From NCBI RefSeq assembly GCF_900163715.1, contig NZ_FWFF01000022.1, forward strand, positions 25,079 through 89,078: a DNA stretch of 64,000 bases, read 5' to 3'. The stretch's first letter is position 1. Every line of letters starts with the position of its first letter. The DNA comes from Brevibacterium yomogidense (GTDB taxonomy: Bacteria > Actinomycetota > Actinomycetes > Actinomycetales > Brevibacteriaceae). Of this stretch, positions 26,992 to 36,008 are shown piece by piece. Made by a program: the position numbers and the translations under genes. A model generated the notes under the pieces. The model made no database searches, had not been told where the DNA came from, and saw only the letters and a list, made by a program, of their open reading frames with translations.

Positions 26992-27915
26992 CTACCCCAG
27001 GAGCGCCGAGCACACGAGGATCGCGGGCACGGACAGCACTGTCGTGATGAACACGCTGTCGCGCACGAGCGTCTCCGATTGCCGGTACCGCATCGAGTAG
27101 ATGTAGACGTTCTGCGCGGTGGGCAGCGCGGACGTCACGACGATCGCCATGAGGTCCACACCGGTCCACCCCAGGATCGGTCCGCCGATCACCCATGCGA
27201 TCACCGGCTGGACGATGAGCTTCGTCGACGTGATGATCGTCAGCTGCGAGCGCGTGCCCTTGAGCGGCAGCTGCCACCCGTCCTTGAAGCTCAGGCCGAA
27301 CGCCAGGAGTGCGCCGGGCACGGACATGTCGCCCACCATGCTGAGCGGGTCGAAGAGCACCGGGGGCACGTCGAATCCGGTGCCGGACACGGTGATGCCC
27401 GCGACGGCGCCGATCACGATCGGGTTCCGGATGATCGTCCAGATCGGCGACCACCAGTGGTCGACCTTCCCCTGCCGGATCGTGTCGAGGACCGCCATGC
27501 CGATGGGAGCCAGCAGGAGCAGCTGGAAGAGCAGCACGGGCGCGACGTAGGCGATGTCGCCCAGCACGTAGATCGCGATGGGGATGCCCAGGTTCCCGAT
27601 GTTCACGTAGCTCACCGCCCACGCGGAGAACATCGCCTCTCCGGTGGATCGCTTCCGCAGCCACCGGGTGAGCACGAAGAGTGCGACGGCGCAGAGCACG
27701 GCTGACCCGCCGGTGGCGATGAGCTGGGTGGAGAAGATGAACGTGAGGTCCGTCTCCGCGATCATCGTGAAGAGCAGGGCCGGCGTCGCGATGTAGAACA
27801 CGACGCCTGCGATGACCTGCTGCGCATGGGGTCCGAGCACGCCGGTGCGGCCCAGCACGAACCCGGTGAGGACGACGACGGCGATGACGCCGAACCCTTC
27901 GAACACTCCGAGCAC
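26992..27915 (-). CDS. AEC family transporter (auxin efflux carrier type)
   Basis: A 307-residue membrane carrier with about ten helices arranged as two five-helix repeats. Family landmarks are the N-terminal GFVLGRTGVLG (about residues 17-27), the helix-break NIGNLGIP (about 105-112) and the matching late segment SALPTAQNVYIYS (about 265-277). Bacterial members export organic anions such as malate; the substrate here is unknown. The GTG start is preceded by GAGGGGGCG. It converges on the small gene at 26.6-26.9 kb and is divergent from hrpA. Confidence 0.88.
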   Translation of the reverse strand: MLGVFEGFGVIAVVVLTGFVLGRTGVLGPHAQQVIAGVVFYIATPALLFTMIAETDLTFIFSTQLIATGGSAVLCAVALFVLTRWLRKRSTGEAMFSAWAVSYVNIGNLGIPIAIYVLGDIAYVAPVLLFQLLLLAPIGMAVLDTIRQGKVDHWWSPIWTIIRNPIVIGAVAGITVSGTGFDVPPVLFDPLSMVGDMSVPGALLAFGLSFKDGWQLPLKGTRSQLTIITSTKLIVQPVIAWVIGGPILGWTGVDLMAIVVTSALPTAQNVYIYSMRYRQSETLVRDSVFITTVLSVPAILVCSALLG

Positions 27916-27977
27916 TCGCGCCCCCTCTCATCGGGCAACCTTACGCGCGGGCGAACGCCGGTAGCCTGGTGTTCGCC

Positions 27978-30900
27978 ATGAGAGACGAGACCCCTGAGAC
28001 GCCCGACACCTCCCGCGACACGCCTGTGCCCGCCCGCAGGGGCGCGAAGCAGTCGGCAGACGGTGCGGGCTCCCGCGGCCGAGGCCGTCCCCGGCGGAAG
28101 CGCGCGGGTGACCGTCGTCGTCCCGACGGCGGGTCGCGCCGTGAGCAGCACGAGGCCCGACGCGAGCGTCAGCGGGCCGCACGCGCGACCCGCGACCCGC
28201 TGCTCGAGTACCCCGGTGAGCTCCCCGTCGTCGAGCATCGCGAGGAGATCGCGGAGGCGATCCGCGATCATCAGGTCGTCGTCATCGCCGGCGAGACGGG
28301 GTCGGGCAAGACGACGCAGATCCCGAAGATCTGCCTGGAGCTGGGCTTGGGTGTGACGGGCATGATCGGCCATACCCAGCCCCGTCGCATCGCGGCACGA
28401 TCCGTGGCGGCCCGCCTGGCGGACGAGATGGGGGAGGACCTGGGCGACACGGTCGGCTACCAGGTGCGCTTCACGTCACAGGTGGCCGATCACACCCGCG
28501 TGAAGGTGATGACCGACGGCATCCTGCTGTCCGAGCTGCGCCACGACCGCCTGCTGCGGGACTACGAGGTCCTCATCATCGACGAGGCCCACGAACGCAG
28601 CCTCAACATCGACTTCATCATCGGCCTGCTCACCCGCCTCCTGAAGGAGCGGCCCGACCTCAAGGTCATCATCACGTCTGCGACGATCAACCCGGAGGCG
28701 TTCAGCGAGCACTTCGACGATGCCCCGATCATCTCCGTGTCCGGCCGGACCTACCCGGTCGAGGTCCGCTATCGGCCACTGGACCCCACCGCCGATGCGA
28801 GCGGAGACGGCGACGACGATGACGAGGGGGCCCTCACCCGTGGGGGCGCCGCCTCGAGGACGCCCAAGGACCAGGTCGAGGGCATCATCGACGCCTTCGA
28901 CGAACTGACGGGGGAGGCGCCCGGCGACATCCTCGTCTTCCTGTCCGGCGAGCGGGAGATCCGCGACGCCGCGGATGCGCTGACCGACCACGTGCAGCGG
29001 GCGACGCGGAGGGGACCGCGCAGCCGCGGTGCCGACTGGGAGGTCGTGCCCCTGTTCGCGCGGCTGTCCTCGCAGGAGCAGCAGCGCGTCTTCCAGCCCC
29101 ACGGCCGACCGCGCTTGGTGCTGGCGACGAACGTGGCGGAGACCTCGCTGACGGTGCCGGGGATCAAGTACGTCATCGACACCGGAGTGGCCCGCATCTC
29201 GCGCTACTCGAACCGCACGAAGGTCCAGCGGCTGCCGATCGAGCCGATCAGCCAGGCCAGCGCCAACCAGCGCAAGGGCCGGTCCGGCCGCACCAGCGAC
29301 GGGATCTGCATCCGCCTCTACTCCGAGGCGGACTTCGAGGCCCGACCGGAGTTCACCGATCCGGAGATCCTGCGGACGAACCTGGCGAGCGTCATCCTCC
29401 AGATGGCCACGCTGGGATTCGTGCGCACGGAGAGGGACGTCACGGACTTCCCGTTCCTCACGCCGCCGGATCCGCGCGCGGTGCGCGACGGACGCGCGCT
29501 GCTGGCAGAGCTGGGCGGGCTGCGGATCGCGCAGGACGGCGCGCTGAGCGTGACGGAGACCGGGCGGAGGATCGCCGCGCTGCCCATCGATCCCCGCTTG
29601 GCGCGCATGGTCATCGCCGGAGCGCAGAACGGGTGCGGAGCGGAGGTCGCAGTCATCGTCGCCGCGCTGTCCACGCAGGATCCGCGCGAGCGCCCCGCAG
29701 AGCAGCGGGGCGAGGCTGATGCGCTGCACGCGCGCTTCACCCACACGCGGAGCGACTTCCTGTCCTTCCTCGCACTGTGGAACTACGTCCGCGAGCAGTC
29801 GCAGACGCTGTCCAGCTCGAAGTTCCGCCGCACGATCCGCGGTGAGTTCCTCAACTACGTCCGCATCCGCGAATGGCAGGACCTCGTCGGACAGCTGCGG
29901 GCGATCGCCGGATCCGCCGGCATCCAGCTGGGCGAGGTGACCTGGAAGACGGGTGCTGACGGGGACTACGAGCAGCGAACCGCGGCGACGGGCGGGCGCA
30001 CGCGGGGAAGGTCCCGTGGCAGCGGTGCCGGTTCCGGTGGCGGCGCGGCCGGTTCCGGCCCGTTCGACGAGCAGGCCGTCGCGATCCACACCTCCCTGCT
30101 CACCGGCCTGCTGTCGATGATCGGGCAGAAGCTGCCGGACGGACGCGAGTACCAGGGCGCCCGCGGTTCGCGCTTCCAGATCTTCCCCGGCTCCGGACTC
30201 TTCAAGAAGGGCCCGGACTTCGTCATGGCCGCGGAGCTCGTCGAGACGTCGCGCCTGTGGGCGCGCACGGTCGCGTGGGCGGATCCGGACTGGATCCTCG
30301 ACGTGGCTGGCGACCTCGTGAAGCGGACCCACGCGGAGCCCCGCTGGTCCGCGAAGAGCGGTCACGCGGTCGCAGACGAGAAGGCGACGCTGTACGGGGT
30401 GACCCTCTACGCCGAGCGCCCGGTCTCCTACGCGCGGATCGACCCGATCGTCGCGCGTGAGCTGTTCATCCGGCACGCCCTGGTGGAGGGCGATTGGCGG
30501 GAGACGCACGAGTTCCTGACGACGAACGCGCGCACCCTGGCAGAGGCCGAAGAGCTCGCCTCCCGCACCCGCGACCGGCGCGTGCTGGCGGGCGAGGACG
30601 ACCTCTACGCCTTCTACGACGCACGGGTGCCGGACGACGTCCTCACCGCGTCCGACTTCACCGGGTGGTGGCGGAAGAAGCGGCGCGAGGACCCCGCGCA
30701 CCTCGACGTGCCGCTCGATCTGCTGCTCGCGGAGGACGCGGCGGACCGCACCGCGGACCTCGCCCGCGACTACCCGACGCACTGGGTGCTGCCCGCCCGC
30801 GACGACACGGAGGACGACGCCCGCGCAGAACTGCGGTACTCCTTCGAGCCGGGCACCGAAGGCGACGGGGTCACGGCGGAGATCCAGATGAACGACCTGG

Positions 30901-32420
30901 ACCGCGCCGACCCCCACGCGTTCTCGTGGCACGTGCCGGGCCTGCGGGTCGACTTCGTCTCAGCCCTCATCCGCTCCCTGCCCAAGGCGAAGCGGACGTA
31001 CTTCGTCCCCGCTCCGGATGTGGCGCGCGAGATCCTCGCGCACCTGCGCGCCGCCGATGAGGAGGGAGTCGGCAGCCTGCCCGAGGTCCTCGCCGCAGAG
31101 CTCACCGCCCGCGGCGGCGGAGGCCGCCTCGAGGACCGCAATCCGATCACGGTGTCACCCGCCGACTTCGACTGGGCGCGAGTACCCGCGCACTTGAGGC
31201 TCCGCTTCCGCCTGCAGCGCGGCCGCCGGGTGCTCGCAGAGGGCTTCGACCTGGCCGCGCTCCAAGCAGATCAGCGCAGACGCGAGGCCGCGCGGGCGCA
31301 GAAGGCGCTCGCCCGGGAGTCCGCTGCGGCGGGCGGACGGTCGGGCGGCGGGAACGCTCGAACCGCGGCCGAGGCCGCAGCCGGCTCCCGACGCAACGGC
31401 GCCGGACCGTCCGGACCGTCCGGTCCTGCTGGTCAGGCCAATCAGGCCGGCCGCGGACAGCCGGCCGCTGGACGTGCAGGGCAGGGGACCTCGGGCGCGG
31501 GGGCCGGAGGATCGGCGCAGGGAGCCGCACGGTCGACGCGTGCGGCCCGGGAGCCGGTGCCCACGCGGGAGCAGCTGGTGGACCGGGTGCGGGCCGGCGC
31601 CTCGGCGGTCCTCGCGTATGCGAAGGAGCACCTGAGCACGCAGGAGAAGCTGGTGCTCGCGGGGCACCAGAAGACTTCGGACGCGCTGCTGGAGGCGGTC
31701 CTGCGCGTCGCCGCGCGCGGGGAGGTCGCGGCAGCCGGCATCGGACCGGACGGCACGTACGCCCACCCAGCCGACGCGGGCGGTGCGAGCGCGGCGGCAG
31801 GCGGTCCGGCCTCGGCGGGGGAACCGGGGACTGCACCCGAGACGGAGGCGCTCGTCCGCTCCGCGCAGGGCGGACTCACGACTCGGCTCGAGAAGCTGGT
31901 GCCCGCGCTCATCGCAGCCCTCACGGGGATGACGACGCTCGATACGAAGGTGACGAAGGCGTCGTCGCTGGTGATCCTCGCGAACCTCGCGGACGTGAAG
32001 GACTGGCGCGACGCGATGGGGACCGCCCCTGCGATCGCCGGACTCAGCGAGGCCGCGCTGCTGCGGCTGCCGCGGTGGGTGGAGGCGGCGAACGTGCGCG
32101 TCGACGCGATGGTCGACCAGCCGCCGCGCGACCGTCAGCTCATGGACCGCGTCCTGGGGTCCGAGGCAGGAGTCTCGAAGAAGCTGCAGACGGCGCATCC
32201 CGAGGTCGCCGGTCTGGGCCGTGCCGCCCGGCTGGGTGCCGTCGTGGAAGCGGGCGCGGCTGCGAGCGGACCCGGCAGACCGGCCGGCGGACCGGGGGAG
32301 GGGTGGCACGCGATCCTCTTCCAGCAGGAGGAGCTCAGGCTGAGCCTCTTCGCCCCGGCGCTGGGAGCCATGGGCAAGGTGTCGGAGCAGAGGATCGCCA
32401 AGGCGCTCACCGCGATGTGA
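27978..32420 (+). CDS. hrpA: ATP-dependent RNA helicase HrpA
   Basis: A 1480-residue DEAH-box helicase, slightly longer than typical HrpA (about 1300). Walker A is GETGSGKTTQ (about residues 105-114), the DEAH box DEAHERS is near 202, then motif III (TSATINPEAF) and motif VI (QRKGRSGRTSDG). The HA2/OB and long C-terminal HrpA regions follow. A Gly/Ala/Gln-rich low-complexity insert spans about 1105-1195, and a shorter Gly/Ser/Arg one lies near 675-695. I prefer ATG 27978; the GTG at 27969 lies 1 nt from the -10 hexamer TAGCCT (27962-27967) and would miss the transcript start. HrpA acts on stalled ribosomes in E. coli. Confidence 0.93.
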   Translation: MRDETPETPDTSRDTPVPARRGAKQSADGAGSRGRGRPRRKRAGDRRRPDGGSRREQHEARRERQRAARATRDPLLEYPGELPVVEHREEIAEAIRDHQVVVIAGETGSGKTTQIPKICLELGLGVTGMIGHTQPRRIAARSVAARLADEMGEDLGDTVGYQVRFTSQVADHTRVKVMTDGILLSELRHDRLLRDYEVLIIDEAHERSLNIDFIIGLLTRLLKERPDLKVIITSATINPEAFSEHFDDAPIISVSGRTYPVEVRYRPLDPTADASGDGDDDDEGALTRGGAASRTPKDQVEGIIDAFDELTGEAPGDILVFLSGEREIRDAADALTDHVQRATRRGPRSRGADWEVVPLFARLSSQEQQRVFQPHGRPRLVLATNVAETSLTVPGIKYVIDTGVARISRYSNRTKVQRLPIEPISQASANQRKGRSGRTSDGICIRLYSEADFEARPEFTDPEILRTNLASVILQMATLGFVRTERDVTDFPFLTPPDPRAVRDGRALLAELGGLRIAQDGALSVTETGRRIAALPIDPRLARMVIAGAQNGCGAEVAVIVAALSTQDPRERPAEQRGEADALHARFTHTRSDFLSFLALWNYVREQSQTLSSSKFRRTIRGEFLNYVRIREWQDLVGQLRAIAGSAGIQLGEVTWKTGADGDYEQRTAATGGRTRGRSRGSGAGSGGGAAGSGPFDEQAVAIHTSLLTGLLSMIGQKLPDGREYQGARGSRFQIFPGSGLFKKGPDFVMAAELVETSRLWARTVAWADPDWILDVAGDLVKRTHAEPRWSAKSGHAVADEKATLYGVTLYAERPVSYARIDPIVARELFIRHALVEGDWRETHEFLTTNARTLAEAEELASRTRDRRVLAGEDDLYAFYDARVPDDVLTASDFTGWWRKKRREDPAHLDVPLDLLLAEDAADRTADLARDYPTHWVLPARDDTEDDARAELRYSFEPGTEGDGVTAEIQMNDLDRADPHAFSWHVPGLRVDFVSALIRSLPKAKRTYFVPAPDVAREILAHLRAADEEGVGSLPEVLAAELTARGGGGRLEDRNPITVSPADFDWARVPAHLRLRFRLQRGRRVLAEGFDLAALQADQRRREAARAQKALARESAAAGGRSGGGNARTAAEAAAGSRRNGAGPSGPSGPAGQANQAGRGQPAAGRAGQGTSGAGAGGSAQGAARSTRAAREPVPTREQLVDRVRAGASAVLAYAKEHLSTQEKLVLAGHQKTSDALLEAVLRVAARGEVAAAGIGPDGTYAHPADAGGASAAAGGPASAGEPGTAPETEALVRSAQGGLTTRLEKLVPALIAALTGMTTLDTKVTKASSLVILANLADVKDWRDAMGTAPAIAGLSEAALLRLPRWVEAANVRVDAMVDQPPRDRQLMDRVLGSEAGVSKKLQTAHPEVAGLGRAARLGAVVEAGAAASGPGRPAGGPGEGWHAILFQQEELRLSLFAPALGAMGKVSEQRIAKALTAM

Positions 32421-32463
32421 GGGTGGGGATCAGTCCTGAGCGGGGGCCATTACCAAGCGGGGA

Positions 32464-32883
32464 TCACTCCCAGAAGGTGCCGGTGACCAGGCCCAGCAAC
32501 GGCATGAATCCCGCAGCCAGCACCGTGGCGCCGGCCCAGATCCACCGCCAGCGCCACGTGTCCCGCCGCCATCCGACGAACAGGCAGACGAGCGCTCCCA
32601 CGAGGCAGATGAAGCCGCCCAGGCTCATGAGCGCGACCCCGAAGACGGCCCAGCCGCCGGCGCCCAGCTGCAGGATGTAGACCGCGATCATGGACACCTC
32701 GAGCGAGAACGCGATCGACAGCCACAGGAGCGGGACGCTCACGACCGCGGCGAGCACCAGCGGGAGGTATCGGAGCAGGCGGGCGCGCCTGTGGGGGTCA
32801 CGCGCGACGACCGTGAGTTCGTCGTCCGCGTGGTCGTCCGTGCGGTCGTCACCGGGTGCTGGGGATCCGTGCTCTGTGCTCAC
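32464..32883 (-). CDS. Small membrane protein of unknown function
   Basis: A 139-residue protein with an acidic N-terminal tail (about residues 1-30), then four hydrophobic segments (about 39-58, 62-82, 86-106, 113-136). No family recognised. The GTG start has no ribosome binding site, but TAGGCT (32896-32891 on this strand) is 7 nt upstream, so it is likely leaderless. It shares a short divergent promoter region with prfC and ends 43 nt from the convergent hrpA stop. Confidence 0.75.
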   Translation of the reverse strand: MSTEHGSPAPGDDRTDDHADDELTVVARDPHRRARLLRYLPLVLAAVVSVPLLWLSIAFSLEVSMIAVYILQLGAGGWAVFGVALMSLGGFICLVGALVCLFVGWRRDTWRWRWIWAGATVLAAGFMPLLGLVTGTFWE

Positions 32884-32890
32884 GGCGACC

Positions 32891-32928
32891 AGCCTAGATG
32901 TTCCCGCTGGACACCACCTGCCTACACT
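32891..32928. promoter_or_regulatory. Divergent leaderless promoters (membrane protein / prfC)
   Basis: On the minus strand TAGGCT (32896-32891) serves the start at 32883. On the plus strand TACACT (32923-32928) serves prfC at 32935. The two start codons are only 51 nt apart, so the -35 regions must overlap. The plus-strand element, TACACTGG, is identical in sequence and spacing to the one before mfd. Confidence 0.6.
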
Positions 32929-32934
32929 GGTGCG

Positions 32935-34539
32935 GTGAACTCTGGCCCCTCATCCTCGTCCCACACACCCGCTGCCGTCCGCGGGCAGGCGAAGCGTCGA
33001 CGCACCTTCGCCGTCATCTCGCACCCCGACTCCGGCAAATCGACGCTCACGGAGGCGCTCGCCCTCCATGCCCGCGCGATCGGCACGGCTGGCGCGACCC
33101 ACGGCAAGGCGGGCCGTCGCTCCACCGTGTCCGACTGGATGTCGATGGAGCAGGAGCGCGGTATCTCCATCACGTCCGCGGCCCTTCAGTTCGAGTACGA
33201 CGACGTCGTCTTCAACCTGCTCGACACCCCGGGCCACGCGGACTTCTCCGAGGACACCTACCGCGTGCTGTCCGCCGTGGACAGCGCGGTCATGCTCGTC
33301 GACGCGGCCAAGGGGCTCGAGGTCCAGACGATGAAGCTGTTCGAGGTCTGCAAACACCGCGGCATCCCCATCGTCACCGTCATCAACAAGTGGGACCGCG
33401 CGGGCCACGAGCCGCTCGCGCTCATGGACGAGATCCACGAGCGCACCGGAATGCTGCCGACGCCGCTGACCTGGCCCGTCGGGCAGTCGGGCGACTTCCG
33501 CGGCGTGCTCGATCGGCTCACCGGCGAGTACACCAAGTACACGCGCGACAGCGGCGGCGCCAGCATCGCGGGTGAGGAGACGTTCGCTCCGGAGGCTGCG
33601 CAGCAGCTCGAGGGCGAGACGTGGACGACCGCGGTCGATGAGGCGGAGCTGCTGGAGCTGGAGGAGCAGGACCACGATCAGGAGGCGTACCTGGCCGGGC
33701 GCACCACGCCGGTGCTGTTCGCCTCGGCCGTCCTGAACTTCGGCGTGCACAAGCTCCTCGACACCCTGGTTGCCATCGCACCGGCGGCCGAACCGCGGCC
33801 CGACGTGAACGAGGAGCCGCGCCCCGTGGATGCGCCCTTCTCCGGCTTCGTCTTCAAGGTGCAGGCCGGCATGGACAGCAACCACCGCGACCGGTTGGCG
33901 TACGTGCGGGTGTGCTCCGGCGTCTTCGAGCGCGGCATGGTCGTCACCCACGCCAACACCGGCAAGCCGTTCGCCACGAAGTACGCGCAGCAGGTGTTCG
34001 GGCGCGACCGGGAAGCGGTCGACGAGGCGTTCCCCGGTGACGTCGTCGGTCTGGTGAACGCCTCCGCGCTGGGCGTGGGGGACTCGCTGTACCTGGACCG
34101 CAAGGTCGTGTTCCCGGGCATCCCGACGTTCTCGCCGGAGCACTTCATGGTGATCCGCGCGAAGGACTCCTCGAAGTACAAGCAGTTCCGCAAGGGCATC
34201 GAGCAGCTCGACCACGAAGGCGTCATCCAGGTGCTGCGCAGCGACCTGCGCGGCGACCAGGCGCCGGTGCTGGGGGCGGTCGGCCCGATGCAGTTCGAGG
34301 TGGCCGAGGACCGCATGGTCAACGAGTTCAACGCGCCCTGCGAACTGGAGCGGCTCAACTTCTCGATCGCACGGCGCACCGTGCGCGATTCGGTGCCGAC
34401 CCTGTCGCGCGAGCGGAACGTCGAGGTGCTGTCCCGGTCGGACGGCGAGCTGCTCGCGCTGTTCTCCGACCGGTGGCGGCTGCAGGGGGTTGAGCGCGCC
34501 CACCCGGACGTGGTGCTGGAACCACTCGTCGTGAGCTGA
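32935..34539 (+). CDS. prfC: Peptide chain release factor 3
   Basis: A 534-residue translational GTPase that recycles RF1/RF2 after peptide release. G1 is SHPDSGKST (about residues 28-36), the switch region ERGISITSAA matches RF3, G3 is DTPGHADFSEDTYR, and G4 is NKWDR. Domain II and III signatures such as FKVQAGMD and GPMQFEV follow. Length is normal. The GTG start lies 6 nt after TACACT and lacks a ribosome binding site. An in-frame upstream extension would be divergent from all RF3 proteins. Confidence 0.96.
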   Translation: MNSGPSSSSHTPAAVRGQAKRRRTFAVISHPDSGKSTLTEALALHARAIGTAGATHGKAGRRSTVSDWMSMEQERGISITSAALQFEYDDVVFNLLDTPGHADFSEDTYRVLSAVDSAVMLVDAAKGLEVQTMKLFEVCKHRGIPIVTVINKWDRAGHEPLALMDEIHERTGMLPTPLTWPVGQSGDFRGVLDRLTGEYTKYTRDSGGASIAGEETFAPEAAQQLEGETWTTAVDEAELLELEEQDHDQEAYLAGRTTPVLFASAVLNFGVHKLLDTLVAIAPAAEPRPDVNEEPRPVDAPFSGFVFKVQAGMDSNHRDRLAYVRVCSGVFERGMVVTHANTGKPFATKYAQQVFGRDREAVDEAFPGDVVGLVNASALGVGDSLYLDRKVVFPGIPTFSPEHFMVIRAKDSSKYKQFRKGIEQLDHEGVIQVLRSDLRGDQAPVLGAVGPMQFEVAEDRMVNEFNAPCELERLNFSIARRTVRDSVPTLSRERNVEVLSRSDGELLALFSDRWRLQGVERAHPDVVLEPLVVS

Positions 34540-34699
34540 GGAACAGAACGGCGCCTCCTTCGGATCCTGGTTCGCTCAGCAGGTGAACGGAGGACTAAGA
34601 TGAGCTGGCGCCCGGACGGTCATCCGCTCTGCACCGCGATCGATCGCGTGTGCTCGCACCCCTCGGGCATTCTGAAGATTTTGAGGAGAGTACGAGACT

Positions 34700-35785
34700 G
34701 TGGCTGAGAATCCGATTCGGGTCGCCATCGCGGGCCTGGGCAACTGCGCGAGTTCGCTGATCCAGGGCGTGGAATACTATCGCGACGCGGATCCCGCCCA
34801 GAAGGTCCCTGGGCTCATGCACGTCCAGTTCGGCGACTACCACGTGAGCGACCTCGAGTTCGTCGCGGCCTTCGATGTCGACGGCAAGAAGGTCGGCCAG
34901 GACATCGCAGAGGCGATCCACGTGAGCGAGAACAACACGATCAAGCTCGCGGACGTCCCGCCGACCGGTGTGACCGTGCAGCGCGGTCCGACGCTCGATG
35001 GGATGGGCGAGTACTACCGCGACACCATCGTCGAATCCGATGATGAGCCCGTCGATGTGGCGCAGGCCCTGCGGGACGCGCGCGCCGATGTCCTCGTCTG
35101 CTACCTGCCCGTCGGCTCGCAGGAGGCGACGGAGTTCTACGCGCAGGCCGCGGTCGATGCCAAGGTCGCCTTCGTGAACGCGCTTCCCGTGTTCATCGCG
35201 GGCACCAAGTCGTGGGACGACAAGTTCAAGGCGGCGGGCGTCCCGATCGTCGGCGATGACATCAAGAGCCAGATCGGTGCGACCATCACCCACCGCGTCA
35301 TGGCGAAGCTGTTCGAGGACCGCGGCGTCGTGCTCGATCGCACGTACCAGCTGAACGTCGGCGGCAACATGGACTTCAAGAACATGCTCGAGCGCAAGAG
35401 GCTCGAATCGAAGAAGATCTCGAAGACCCGGGCGGTCACGTCCAACACCAGCGTCGACCTCGCGGAGCGCGACGTCCACATCGGGCCCTCCGACTACGTC
35501 GAGTGGCTGGACGACCGCAAGTGGGCGTTCGTGCGGCTCGAGGGACGCAATTTCGGCGATGCCCCCGTGTCGATCGAGTACAAGCTCGAAGTGTGGGACT
35601 CGCCCAACAGCGCCGGCGTCATCATCGATGCCGTCCGGGCCGCGAAGATCGGTCTGGATCGCGGGATCGGCGGAGCGCTCATCAGCGCCTCCTCGTACTT
35701 CATGAAGTCGCCCCCGCAGCAGCAGGATGACGACGCGGCGCACTCTGCGATCGAGGCGTTCATCCGCGGCGAGATCGACTCGTGA
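34700..35785 (+). CDS. ino1: Inositol-1-phosphate synthase (actinobacterial Ino1)
   Basis: A 361-residue NAD-dependent enzyme that cyclises glucose-6-phosphate to inositol-1-phosphate, the entry to phosphatidylinositol and often mycothiol. The NAD-binding start [14 protein letters not shown] lies at about residues 6-19. The core signatures [11 protein letters not shown] (about 190-200), [12 protein letters not shown] (about 219-230), NTSVDL and [10 protein letters not shown] are intact. The GTG start has TTGAGGAGAG upstream. A TAAGAT -10 hexamer at 34596-34601 gives a leader of about 90 nt. Mycothiol genes are not in this window. Confidence 0.95.
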   Translation: MAENPIRVAIAGLGNCASSLIQGVEYYRDADPAQKVPGLMHVQFGDYHVSDLEFVAAFDVDGKKVGQDIAEAIHVSENNTIKLADVPPTGVTVQRGPTLDGMGEYYRDTIVESDDEPVDVAQALRDARADVLVCYLPVGSQEATEFYAQAAVDAKVAFVNALPVFIAGTKSWDDKFKAAGVPIVGDDIKSQIGATITHRVMAKLFEDRGVVLDRTYQLNVGGNMDFKNMLERKRLESKKISKTRAVTSNTSVDLAERDVHIGPSDYVEWLDDRKWAFVRLEGRNFGDAPVSIEYKLEVWDSPNSAGVIIDAVRAAKIGLDRGIGGALISASSYFMKSPPQQQDDDAAHSAIEAFIRGEIDS

Positions 35786-36008
35786 GCTGATCCGTCCGCT
35801 CGCTGAGCGGGCCCGCCCGCTCCGGGTGGACTGATCCCACGCCCTGCAGGGCACGTTGCCGCGTGCGCTGCAGGGCGCCGTGCGTTCGCAGCCGCGTGCG
35901 CGCGTCGACCGCAGCGAGTACAGTGACTCCGTTGTCCGCCGCCGAGTGCTCGCGATCACGCTGCCACGGCGCGGCCAGCCCCACTGCAAACCGTCATGAG
36001 GAGTAACC

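Noticed and set aside
27969..27980. GTG at 27969 as the hrpA start
   Set aside because: It lies one base after the -10 hexamer TAGCCT, upstream of where transcription would begin; ATG 27978 is better.
28476..30932. An 818-codon open frame antisense to hrpA
   Set aside because: It is a shadow frame created by GC-rich third positions; the helicase motifs lie on the other strand.
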